64,000 nt of DNA from Epiperipatus broadwayi (lineage: Eukaryota; Onychophora; Udeonychophora; Euonychophora; Peripatidae): NCBI GenBank assembly GCA_028023455.1, contig JAQFVV010012495.1, positions 2,631,711-2,695,710 on the forward strand, in the 5' to 3' direction. Below, piece by piece: positions 1 through 11,003 of this stretch (position 1 is the first letter of the stretch; each line of letters starts with the position of its first letter). Both the position numbers and the translations under genes were made by a program. The notes under the pieces were generated by a model. That model was given only the letters and a program-made list of their open reading frames with translations, did not search any database and was not told the origin of the DNA.

Positions 1-1890
1 GATAAAAAACAGTTTGCTGTAAATGGTATGATATAAAATAGAAGATTAAAGAGAATTGGGTTATGAATAAAGAAAAAAAAACAAAAAACAGGAAATCCAA
101 CAGCATTCAACCGAATATGATTTGGAATATGCACAAATGAATATTTAAAATATACACCAATCTTATGCATTGTTTGCATAGTTTAATATTTATCTTTTGA
201 AAAGGGCAGCACCAAAAATGCATTTAAGAAATATTTTGAAATTTTTGCTCTATGCAAGAAATATTTATATTAATACATGAAATTATTGATGCATTCTTAT
301 GAAAACTTATATTGGAAGTTAATATGGATAGAATTAATGGCAGTAAATTTCAAATTTGGTCTTTCAGATCAGAAAGTGATCAGCGCAGTACTAAAGAGTC
401 AATCTATTATAGTATTATTAGTCTATGTAATAAGAGTAGATTAAAGCCTTCAAATAATAAGTTGCTGATACAGCAATGCTGTAAAGAATAGTTTAGTTGT
501 AAACATCCCACCCAAATATTGGAAATTAGAGTACAACCCGCACAAAAGCTTCATGCCATGAACATTGAATTACATAAGTACTTCATTTTATTTATTCTTT
601 TGCAAACTTGGATAAGTGGGCACTTTATAGCAAGGCCAAATCTAAATTCTGGTCAGTGGCCTTTATCACATTTATAACTTAAAAAATGTGTTAAGAAAAG
701 AATTTTTTTAATCTATTACTCCAGCTACAAATAATAAAAAAGGTTTTGTTTCATTGTCATGAAAAACACCATCAAATCAATGATTAGATATAATCTTGTG
801 AACAATTTATTAATGCCATTTTTTATAATTGCATGTTAACAATTAATATCTCAACAACTTATAATAATAATGAAGTTTTTGCAGATTCAAGCAGAAACTA
901 ACAACCCTTCCAGGTAAGAATGCAGTCAACGTTCAGTAATAAGATTGCCCAAATTGAAAATAACAATAACTGGTAAACATATAGATGAAAGGCTGTGTTC
1001 AAACCTCCTATAATAACATCTAAGCTCCAAGTATATATATTATACATGTATTCAAATATTTGGAAGTCGTAAATAAAACGGGAAAATCAATAGTTAAGTT
1101 TTCATAAACTGAATAACCATTTAATTGTCAAATATTTTTTAAACTGCCCAAATCTAACTATACATATGGACCTCATCAGCTGGAATTTCATAGAAATCAA
1201 ATAATTATATTCTTAGCAATTAGCAGTAAAAGGCCAACAATGTAGTAATAAAAATGTAATCAGAATTAGATTGTGAAACAAATTATGGATTACACATAAG
1301 CAAATCTCAAGAGAGACTGGAACAAATGCTATAAGCTTCTCCAATATTCTAGATCAAAGAATTAATTTGAGATTTGAGGATATATTGATGATGCATCAGA
1401 AAAATCACTGATCGTAGTAAACAGGAGAGGAAAAGAACTAGTTGTCTGAAAAAAAAGTTGAACTAAAATGAAACCATTATAAAAATCAAAATGAATGACT
1501 GGATATATATTGATACTTTTAAAAAAGAGAGAAGTCAAAATTAAATGTGATAAAAATCTTAGGTAAAACTAAATATAAATTTTAAAGTGCAGACAGAATA
1601 AAAAATATGAAAAAAGAAATGCTTTTATTCCCATAAACGAATTAAAAATATAAAAATTAAATTTTCTTCAGCTTTTGCTGTATTCTTGGTTTGATGTAAG
1701 CAAAAATAAAAGGATAGAATCATGTTAAGAAGTATTCTTAGATATATTTTATATTGACTTAGTTTTTAGTGCATTTATTTGAATAAAAGTTGTACTTTTT
1801 CCCTTTCGTTTATATTTGTAATTTTATTTATCAAAATGTTTTTAACGGCCTCAAACAAAAAGGTTTTATTATTTTCCTCTTATGAAATAA
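1..1890. other. AT-rich non-coding stretch, nothing recognised
   Basis: No open frame with recognisable protein similarity, no RNA gene and no clear repeat structure was seen. It lies in the 3' flank of the TMEM161-like gene. Confidence 0.5.
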
Positions 1891-1894
1891 TTAC

Positions 1895-2085
1895 TTCTTA
1901 GATATGACTAAGTGCACTGTTGTAGTTCATCAGATTCATAGACTTTATTGATTGGCTAGGTAATAAACATCACATGATCACAACACATATAGAGTTTTGC
2001 CTGTTTTAATTGGCTAGGTGTGATGTCCTATTTATATTGAAAAATAATTATGTATGAGAGATTATTTAAATTAGATTTTTACATA
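1895..2085 (+). repeat. Fragment of the Penelope-like element inverted terminal repeat
   Basis: Once the 47 bp insertion at 1962-2008 is removed, this reads like the left terminal repeat of the element at 17.6 kb. Both have 'attggctaggtgtg', then a 'cctattta' block, then an 'aataatt' block, then 'atttaaattag'. No reverse transcriptase is next to it, so it is a solo terminal piece. Similarity was judged by eye. Confidence 0.6.
1951..2019. mobile_element. 47 bp minimal family-1 element with 11 bp target duplication
   Basis: The 11 bp direct repeat attggctaggt (1951-1961 and 2009-2019) brackets 47 bases. The insert begins with the family-1 outer tip (acatcacatgatcac) and ends with the family-1 inner end (agagttttgcctgtttt). 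It interrupts an older Penelope terminal repeat, so the empty site can be read directly. It retains only the two tips and no ribozyme. Confidence 0.8.
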
Positions 2086-2725
2086 TTCCATTTGGTTAAC
2101 AATTGAACACTGTTTTCTTTCTTGTTGATGAAGTAACATTGAATTATCAAAATTCTACTCAGGTTTAGCATTCTATGTATATATCATTCTCTACAGTTGA
2201 TTCAATATTCAATGAATCATTCAGTCTTAAATTACAAGACATGCTGTTAGTGTGAACATTATTCTCTAAGGTTGATCCACTTTTCAATGAGTCATACAAT
2301 TTTAAATTACTAGGTTTCTGTTAAAATTGTTTGCAAACTCTTAAAAAATGTATTATAATCTGGAATGCATATGTATGCCAAGAAAGTGTGTGAAAATTGA
2401 ATTATAAGATTCCATTGAGACAGAAATAATAATAAAAAAAAACAGAATAAGTTTAACAGAAGCATATATATAATTTGAAAAGCTACTGAACAGAGAAAAA
2501 ACAAAAAATATCATGAGATATAAGCAAATGGCATAGCTTTTAACGACTTTTCTGAAAAAATGTTAATAAATTATAATCAAAATAATATAGATTAAGTATG
2601 TGCTTTAGACAACTGGAAGATTCAGGGTAGCCCATGGCTATTGTGCTTTTCTGCTTTATAAATGGAAATTTTTAGTCTCTGATTTTTGTAAATCTGAACA
2701 AATAGCATCATATAGTTAATGTCTG

Positions 2726-2800
2726 TATTTATATATTGGACTATTTCCATCTAATATTCAAGTATGAAATGCCTTTAGAAAAATAGTCCAATATATAAAT
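2726..2800. repeat. 75 bp palindromic mini-element
   Basis: Perfect 21 bp inverted arms (2726-2746 and 2780-2800, core atattggactattt) enclose a 33 base loop. The same terminal motif, atagtccaatatata, occurs once more near 20041. It is probably a small MITE or hairpin; no target duplication could be assigned. Confidence 0.6.
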
Positions 2801-4876
2801 ACAACTAAAATACAATCACAACAAACCTTCAGGAAAACAATATAATTAATGACTGTCAGATTTGTGGCTATCGTGTCCGAATTAAAGAACTTAATAAAAT
2901 CACTACTAAATCTATTTCTTAGTTGGAATCTCTAGACTTCTTTATATTTTAATAGGTAAATTATTACGCTCAATAAATTGTATTTTTGGATATTATTTAT
3001 AATACAAAAGTAATAAAATTTTGCATTATGACTGTAATCTGTCATTATGTTATCTATTCATTTAAATACTTATTTCTTAATTGTAAGTTCACATTTCTAG
3101 GATTAAATATTAAACGTATATATATATTGCTAATAGATTAACAATCACATCTGAATTATATTTATAACCAATCAAATCTTAGATTTGCAGCACATATCTT
3201 GCTAATTTGTGTGTGTATATATATACGGCAATTGTTTATGCTCTTAATATTACATATAAGTTAATTTTTTTAAAAATCATTTCAATTCTTGGAATTAATT
3301 TGAAGTCTGGTTATTTCTAAAAAACAAAAATTGTATACTATATATATAGTAACATAAACATTATAATTAAACTCTTGATTTTTAGTTGCTTATTTTATTT
3401 CGATAAAATATACATCTCTGTACCATTAACTACCAAATACTTTTACTGACGTCAGATAAACCTATTTACATTTATTTATTTATTTTTCGAAAACATTAAT
3501 ACAAAACAGAAAAAAAATTGTAAAATTAGTAACTGTTCACGTTTATTCGATGTTTTTATCTAAAAAAAAAAAAGATCTTTAATTTGAATTGATGAGTCCT
3601 ATATAAGATTTACCAGAGATATCTGGAATATACATATTAACTGGAATAATTTCTTTTAAAAAATATAGTTCGTATGTGTAATATATATAGTGTAAGATTG
3701 TTTTATATCCATTGAATCAAAACTAGTTATTTAAACAATTGATATAGAAAACTATATGAGCATGCTTGTGTACACAAATAATTGAAATCATTTATATATA
3801 TATAAAACAATTGTGATATGGTATAATTCAAATTATAAAAAATAAAATTCATTTACATACCCGTGCTCAATCCTTAAGGAAGCTGTCTATAAAATATTTA
3901 CATCACAATCTTAAGTAGCGCCAACCAGCCAGCTTTCCAAGATTATTTCTAGAAACTATTTTACATCTAACGTTAGATAAATGAGCAAAAGCAATAATTT
4001 TAAATTTCAAAAGTTCTAGGGTTTTGAACCAAAGTCTACCTACCTGCTTACTTAGCTCTTTTATATAGCTCTTACTGTTGGTCAGTAATTGTTAATTTTG
4101 GGTCAGCCAAATGAATATATGCTTTTGACTGGTAAAGGCCAACAGTCAGAAACTAGTTTGTGGATATGATTCAACATTTTTGATAAAAAATTGAATATGT
4201 TAGAGGAGTGTTTTCATCAAGACATTTCTGACATGGGGGGGGGGGAGCATCACCAAGGCCAATAATAATACTACTAATTTTAAACATAATTTAATAATGG
4301 TTACACAGTCATTTACATAAGAAAGACATTACTGAGACAAAATACAACAAAAATTCAGTTACTTTTTAAATTACAGGTTTATCTTTTAATCAAATATTTA
4401 ATTACAAAAATATGAATGTTTAAAAATTGCATATTATTCAAAAACCTTATTAAACAGACAAAATTGCATATACAAGAACACAGTATTCTACATGTAAAAG
4501 TTTAATGAAGTTGTTTCTTGGCATATATAGTCTTATCTCCATGCATGTCATGCCCGATTGATGACATAATTGCATCATGTTCATGATTGAACCATTTAAA
4601 ATATAATTTTAAAATTATCATAGTGCATTAAAAAATAAATATAACATAACCTAATTATTCATGAATGTTCTGCAGTGTTTGAAGTCACGTATTTTGGAGT
4701 TCAAAGTGCATGGATCGTGTTCCAACTCTATCACTTCTGGAACATACGCTTTTAGAAACTCTCAAGCAATAAACCATTTGATAATAAAAAAGACGCCTTA
4801 TTGCTTGGCAGTTCATAAGAAATTTGAGCAGCAGAATCGATCCCAGTCCCAAATTGAACACTCCTCCAACTACCCA
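2801..4876. other. AT-rich non-coding stretch with a G-run
   Basis: No gene or element recognised. It holds simple AT tracts and a 12 bp G homopolymer near 4235-4246. Confidence 0.45.
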
Positions 4877-4879
4877 AAA

Positions 4880-5128
4880 CATCACAGAGGCAAAACTCCA
4901 TACAGCAGCGCCATTCAGTGCAAACCAGAGTAATCAATTGATGTAAGGTTTGTGCATAAAATCCCTATCTTGTGCCCACTCATCCAATATCACCAGATTA
5001 GATTCCAGCTTGTGGATATTGGATGAGTAGGCACTAGATAGGGATTTTATGCACAAACCTTCCTGCATACCTTGATTATTGTGATTTGCCCTGAGTGGCA
5101 CTACTCTATGGAGAGTTTTGCCTCTGTG
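4880..5128. repeat. Family-1 foldback element, ribozyme deleted
   Basis: The two arms (about 4882-5008 and 5012-5128) are inverted copies of the family-1 unit end. Shared blocks are 'gcaaaact..ccatac', 'cagagtaatcaa', 'gcataaaatccctatct' and 'actcatccaatat'. The arms meet at the place where other copies carry the hammerhead, and only 'gattccagcttgtgg' of its core remains. Outer ends read cacagaggc/gcctctgtg. RNA from it would fold into one long hairpin. Confidence 0.8.
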
Positions 5129-5560
5129 AAAAACAGATTGCGTAAGCTTAAAACATGGTCATCATGTGATACACCAAAACATTCAGGGTATTTGATTATT
5201 ATTCATTTACAAACTTTCTTTAAATTATCTTTGCCTAAAAGGAAATACACCAGTACTATGAAATATTTTAAATGGAGTAAATCAGATACTGAAAGTTTGA
5301 AATAATTTTAAAGCATCAGTATAAATGAAATTTTAATGAAAAATATATCTATCATTATACTTTAAGATAACACTTGTTTTTTTACAAGAAGATATAATAT
5401 CACATTAACAAAATAATGTCTGCTTTAATAACTTATTGTATATATTTAAAAAAAAAAAAAATCTAGTTTATTTATACCTAAGTCATATTCATCTGCTCAT
5501 ATATTTATATCTCTAATGTTATATATAGAGCTTGCAAAATAAACTCTTAACAAGCTTTGA

Positions 5561-5623
5561 GAATATCCTCAACCCCAGACCGGTTTCTGCTTCCTGCATC
5601 ATCAGTGAGGTGCCGAGATATTC
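5561..5623 (-). ncRNA. Hammerhead ribozyme, type I, family 2 (core intact)
   Basis: Minus strand: stem I 5' strand (gaatatc..acctca), core CTGATGA, stem II TGC-AGGAA-GCA, GAAA, very short palindromic stem III (ACCGGT), cleavage C (at 5578), then stem I 3' strand (TGGGGT..gatattc). Stem I closes with 6 bp next to the core, an internal loop, then a 7 bp helix gaatatc/gatattc. All conserved core residues (CUGANGA, GAAA, UH) are present. Hammerheads in Penelope-like elements are established knowledge; activity of this copy is inferred. Confidence 0.8.
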
Positions 5624-5930
5624 AAGCATTAGATTAAAAATACTAGTATAAGCCCAGCACTTTATCTAATGTATAACTATTGAGTAGAAAATCTGAAATG
5701 TCAGACATCCATGTCTTACAATCCATCTATCTAACTCAAATAGCCATATGGGACTGAACTAAGTTAAGATACACCATATATTAATTTCTTTAGCAATATA
5801 AAATCACCAAAACCTCAATAGCAAAAAATAAAATGATAAAAAAATCATGTCACATGACTTAATTTAATAAAGCTTGTATTTACAAATGTTATATATAGAG
5901 CTTGCAAAATAAGCTTTTAACAAGCTTTGA

Positions 5931-5993
5931 GAATATCTGCAACCCCAGACCAGTGTCTGCTTCTGGCATCATCAGTGAGGTGCTAGGATATTC
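5931..5993 (-). ncRNA. Hammerhead ribozyme remnant, family 2 (core mutated)
   Basis: Same fold as the copy at 5561-5623, with CTGATGA retained and the gaatatc/gatattc outer helix intact, but the second core strand reads GACAC where GAAAC is needed. This should abolish or strongly reduce self-cleavage. Confidence 0.75.
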
Positions 5994-8900
5994 AAGCATT
6001 AGATTAAGTTAGATTTTTTATCATTTATATTTCTATCTAACTAACCACTTATATACATTTTATACATTAATGCTATTTAGAAATAGTGTTAAGCAATGTA
6101 TTTATATTGTGTAAAATGTACTACTGGAAAATAAATAAATAAACAATTATAATCAAACAATAACAATGATTTAAATGTCAATCTTGTAATACTTGTTTTT
6201 GTGAGTTCAAAGTAATAAAAGAAACAAGCAAGGTTAAAAGTTAACTGAAAGGTAATTTTGTTTACATGACTCTTTTTCCATTTCATATTCAATGAAAGTT
6301 TATGAAACACACTTTAAGTAAAAATGTCAAAAAAAAAAAAAAAATCATACCGTTACTACTATTAAATGAATAAAATCATTACACATCCACTTTAATATGA
6401 AATTAAATCTTTATATATACATATTTCTAAATTTAATTATCATTTAACAATAAAGAAGTAATAAATATAAGTTCATATTAGTAAAAAAAAGTTGATTGAT
6501 AAGGCGAAATATTATATTCAGGAAGTTGATACTATTGAACTTGACATTATTAATGATAAAAGAAGTGATGGCACTATTATTAATAATGATATTAATATTA
6601 AGTGAATTATAAATTGAACATAATTATAGTTTAATTGTAGTCTAAGGTGCATTTATAAATCTTACAATTTTAGAACTTTTATATCACACGACTTGTTTCT
6701 TCATTCCTGTTCTAGCAGTAATTTTTTTTCTTCACATTCCTACAATTAGCTTTAATAACTAATAGATGCCAAATAGGAAAACAATGGATAGGGATTTATT
6801 AAGCACTACATCTGACATCTATTAGTTACTAATTTTACAGCAGATGGCAGAGGTATCAAGACAACTGAAATTTCCTTGACTAACATACACAGTGAAAAGG
6901 TGATAAATTCTTTCTCCAAGATGCCTGCAGTGTCATCTATAAATCAACAAGTATACTATGCAATGAGAGTAAAATTATTGACCACAAAATTTTAAGTTAC
7001 TAGGGTGTTTCTTCCTACCATCACAATATCTTGCAAATAATTTTAAAATATTGTTGGAATTTCATTGCCATACACAGTATGAATCATTTCAAATGTTTCC
7101 TTAATAGTTTTGTCCAAATAAAAACAAAATTTAATGTTAACATGTTATTTCATTATGGATTAAAGTACAAAATGCACTGTCACATTTCATGAAGTAACTC
7201 ATATCAAGATGTACTAATACTTTAAATTTTTTACGGTGAATAGCTAAACTATGTTGCTATATAACACTTATTGATTCAGATGAAATTGGATGCAGCTTGG
7301 TGAAAAGCAGTCACCAGTCACTTTTCCACTGGATCACCTTATTATTACAGAAAATACTATTAATCTTTTCATTGGAGAGATCAATGTTTTATGAATCCAA
7401 AAATAAAAAAATTAAATTTGCAACTTTAGCATTCTATTAAGAGATTTTGCTAACTTTTTTTTTTTTTCAAACTTTATAATTCATGCATTTTTTCTCCCCT
7501 AATATTTTAATTCCAAAAAAATTCTAAAAATGTCAGGATAATCAAAACAGTAGGAATTTCAAAGTACGATAAGTTCCACAATGACGACTGCTCATTGTAT
7601 TCTTGGCAGTCTCCAACTTTGCAGTATTATTTTAAGAAAATATTCTGAATAACTAAAAAGTTAATTCTTTGGAAAATTTATGATTATTTTTGTATAATAA
7701 TTGAATCATAATTATTCAGAATCAAGAATATATATTATTACATATTTATTTTTTGCAGAAGTGTTTCATTTCTAAATATAAAAGATTATATTTTTCTGAG
7801 TAACATTGCTATGGGAATTATGGTGGCAAGTAAATTACACTCTCTGAAAATTAAATCCCGAAGACAGTATGTTAGAAAACATAGCAATATCATAAAAATT
7901 ATTAAAATATTTTAAACTTTTAAAGCATAAGTTGATAGATTTACTAGATATTAATAATTATTTGCTGACAATTTAAAAATAAATATCGAATGATTTAGTT
8001 CACTTTGCAAATTGTCTCCTGGCAGTTGAATGACAAAATGGTGCTTCGTTTTGATTAAAATCTAATTTTTAAAATAATTTTGAAAATCAAGATTTTTTAA
8101 GATTTATTTAATTGCTAAATAAAAATATCAAATGAAGTCAAATTTATTATATTCTGATAAATAATAATGGTTTAATAATAAAATGAAAGTTTAAAACTTT
8201 TAGCAATTGAGACTAAAGACAATTGTCATCTTTTAGAAGGGTTAATACAGAATCATTAAGTTCCATAGCTTGTTTTGATTTTTTAGACTTCAAGAATATG
8301 ATCTATTATCTTCTTCTTATAGAGCCAAACTCTGCCAAGTCAGAGAAAAAGAAAATAGACAGCACTCGGCTATTAGGCTTATTAATTTGTAAATATTTAT
8401 TGAATTTCTTTTTCTTTAATTTTATTCTTAAATGTGTACAAAAACTAATTTGTTCATTGTAAATGGGCAAAAGTCATTTTCAAAATTTTGAGTGGATAAA
8501 AAAAATTTTATGCTTGTTTTCTTCCAAATATAAATAAATACAAGATTATATCTAATATTTTTAACATTTAAATTATTTTATTTAAATAGAGGTTTTATCT
8601 CAAATATTTACATAAAACTTGGGGGGGGGACAATCTACAGGCAAATGCGTGTGTTTATATATAACATACAAAGAAATCTTTATGAATTATTTTTGACTAC
8701 ATGTTTGTGTATATACATTATAATATAAATCAAATAAAATATAAATTAATTATTGTAAAAATAATAAAACAACAAAGCATACAAGGCAATAATAAATATT
8801 ACTACTAAACATTATAAACAACTGAAAATATTTAGGAAATTATAATGGTTATTAATAACATTTATTATTACTGTAATGTTTTATTGTTTTACAATTACTA

Positions 8901-10145
8901 CACTATAATAGAATAGTGTTAAAATCCCATGAATAAAAAAATAAAATCCACATATATTGATTTTACAAGTTAATTAATTACACACTTCTATTTAATTAAA
9001 TAAATAAATTAAAAAAAAAACTCCAATTAAAACGTGTCACATAACAAGTGTAAATTTAAATTAAAAAGATGCGTGTATATATATATGTACACATATGTGT
9101 AAATGTGAAAAGATAAAATACAAAATAATTTTTAAACAGCTCATTCTCCTGTACAGAGAAACAATGAAGAAAACAACATACATAAGTCTAGTCAAATGTT
9201 GGGAAGGATTATATATTTCCTTTCTTGTTTTATTAATTAGATGAGAATACCTATTTACTAACCAGTAAATGGATGTTAGCCAGATTGCTTATCTGGTAAA
9301 AAAAAAAAAAAACCCTCTAAGCTTTCTTGAAATCTAAAAATATTTTATTCAGATTCACACTCTAGACAGTGGACATAATGGGTGGATGAGCCACATATTA
9401 TGCCTTTATACAAATGTGTGCATATATATATATCCTTCAAAAATCTTTAAAAATTTCCATAAAAATACATACAAACATATTCAGATATATAAAAATCAAA
9501 TTCATAAATCTACATGTGCAAACACACCATAGATATTACCACAAAATTATCTGTAAACACACATCAAATTAACAAATATTTTATATTAAAAAGATAAACA
9601 AGTCATGTAGTTTATTAATAAACATACTGCTAAAGATTTATTTACATACATGAAATAAAATATTCCTTAATAATAAAAGGGCTATCATTAAATGCACACA
9701 TTTGAAATAATGATATCATAGTGAGGAAATAACAGTAATTTGCATAGTCATGATTATTATTTTACATACATATTTGCATATATGGATGAAAAAAAAAATC
9801 TGAAAAAGTTGTAACTTTTAAAATTTTAAATCTTTTAGAAAAAAAAAATGAAAGTATTATACAAATGGAATTATTTATTTAGCTTAGAAATATTGTAATA
9901 TTAATTTTAATCAAGTTTATATATAACAAGCACTTCTGATTTAAATAACCGAAAATATTATGTTCCTGTATATACAATACAGTAGGCACAAAAATCTACA
10001 CACGCATACAAATACATTCAAGCAATACATTATTTGATGTAACAGAAAGCTATAACAATATCATAAATTAATAAACAGCCATTTACAGTCTGGAATACTG
10101 AGGTCACACAATGTCATTCCAAATATTCTACAACAATATACACAT

Positions 10146-10168
10146 TAATAATAATAATAATAATAATG
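10146..10168. repeat. (AAT)n microsatellite
   Basis: About seven uninterrupted AAT units. Confidence 0.9.
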
Positions 10169-10324
10169 AGTAGAAGAAAATATATAAAAGTATCCTTTAA
10201 CAGCAAGATTAAAGAAATTGAAATTAACAATAATTTTGGTGAAAACATTTTAACAATAAAAATGAAAATTTTTAAACATGACTAACTCTAAATGAAAGCT
10301 GAACTGAGATTAAAACATCCATTT

Positions 10325-10408
10325 CTTTTCATGTGTCAAAGCAAGTGAACCCGCAAACCCGGGACAACTGCTTGTAAGGCAGCTGTGCTGACCACTCGGC
10401 CACAAACA
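10325..10408 (-). repeat. tRNA-derived SINE
   Basis: On the minus strand the head reads like a tRNA: box A-like tggccgagtggtcagca, an anticodon arm gctgc-cttacaa-gcagt, then a degenerate B box gcgggttcac. It continues into gctttgacac, which resembles gctatgacac at the tail of the SINE at 49.37 kb, so the two are probably one family. The acceptor stem does not pair, so it is not a functional tRNA gene. Confidence 0.65.
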
Positions 10409-10698
10409 TTAAAAAAAAGTATGATTTTTGTTTTGTCTCAGAATACATATGAAACTGATTTACACATTAGAAGGTAATTTATAAATATTTCGTTGAATAC
10501 TGATACACAAAATATTCATATTTTAATTTATTGACAGAGAAAAATTGCACAGAATTTCAATTATTATATTTACCATTAGACAGTGCTAACCACGATTTCA
10601 TTCTAATTCATCACAAAGCATTGCCATATAAGATCACTGTGTTATTCAGTCTTTATTTATAAGTCATTACGATTTTTTTGACATGATGAAAAAAATAA

Positions 10699-11003
10699 AT
10701 AAGATTTAATTAATCAAAATAAGAGTCATAGATCACATGACCCTATTCTTTTAAGCTTGTAAGTTATAAACAATGAGAATTGTCACTTCCTTAACAAGCT
10801 TTGTGATAAATGCTTAGCTAGAGAAAGCAGATCTAGTGTCTGAACCTACCCTAGCACCTCTCGGAGAAGTGTCAAAGCATGAAACCATGGTCAGAGGTTT
10901 GGGAATCCTGACAGAGATGTTTTAAATGCTTTCTCTAGCTAAGCATTTATCACAAAGCTTGTTGAGGAATTGGAAATCCTCATTATTTATAAGATTTAAT
11001 TAA
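10699..11003 (+). mobile_element. Family-3 hammerhead element, single unit, with 15 bp target duplication
   Basis: The 15 bp direct repeat ataagatttaattaa (10699-10713, 10989-11003) brackets a 275 bp element. Inside are near-perfect 43 bp inverted arms (10787-10829 and 10927-10969, 42 of 43 matching) around a degenerate hammerhead block. The left tip carries 'agatcacatgaccctat', also seen (inverted) near 37565. No coding capacity. Confidence 0.85.
10845..10905 (+). ncRNA. Hammerhead ribozyme remnant, family 3 (inactive core)
   Basis: It aligns with the intact family-3 ribozyme at 37.84 kb and keeps GAAACCATGGTC, but the first core strand reads CGGAGAA instead of CTGAGGA (U4 and G8 lost), and stem II has changed from GTGC/GCAC to GTGT/GCAT. 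Predicted inactive. Confidence 0.7.

Larger units (their letters stand above)
5519..6012 (-). mobile_element. Family-2 hammerhead element, tandem dimer
   Basis: On the minus strand two direct units about 370 bases apart each hold a hammerhead-like block (5561-5623 and 5931-5993), flanked by the repeated block 'gttatatatagagcttgc' (5519 and 5889). Between them are 'aactcaaatagccatatggg' and a 'tcacatga' tip motif. The spacing and dimer layout match family 1 at 35.4-35.9 kb. No protein is encoded. Confidence 0.75.
6013..10690. other. AT-rich non-coding stretch
   Basis: Apart from the SINE at 10.3 kb and an (AAT)n run at 10146-10168, I recognise nothing. A small imperfect hairpin, aactaatagatg/catctattagtta, lies at about 6756-6829. 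Confidence 0.4.

Noticed and set aside
10325-10408. Functional tRNA gene
   Set aside because: Anticodon arm and box A are visible, but the acceptor and T stems do not pair; it is a SINE.
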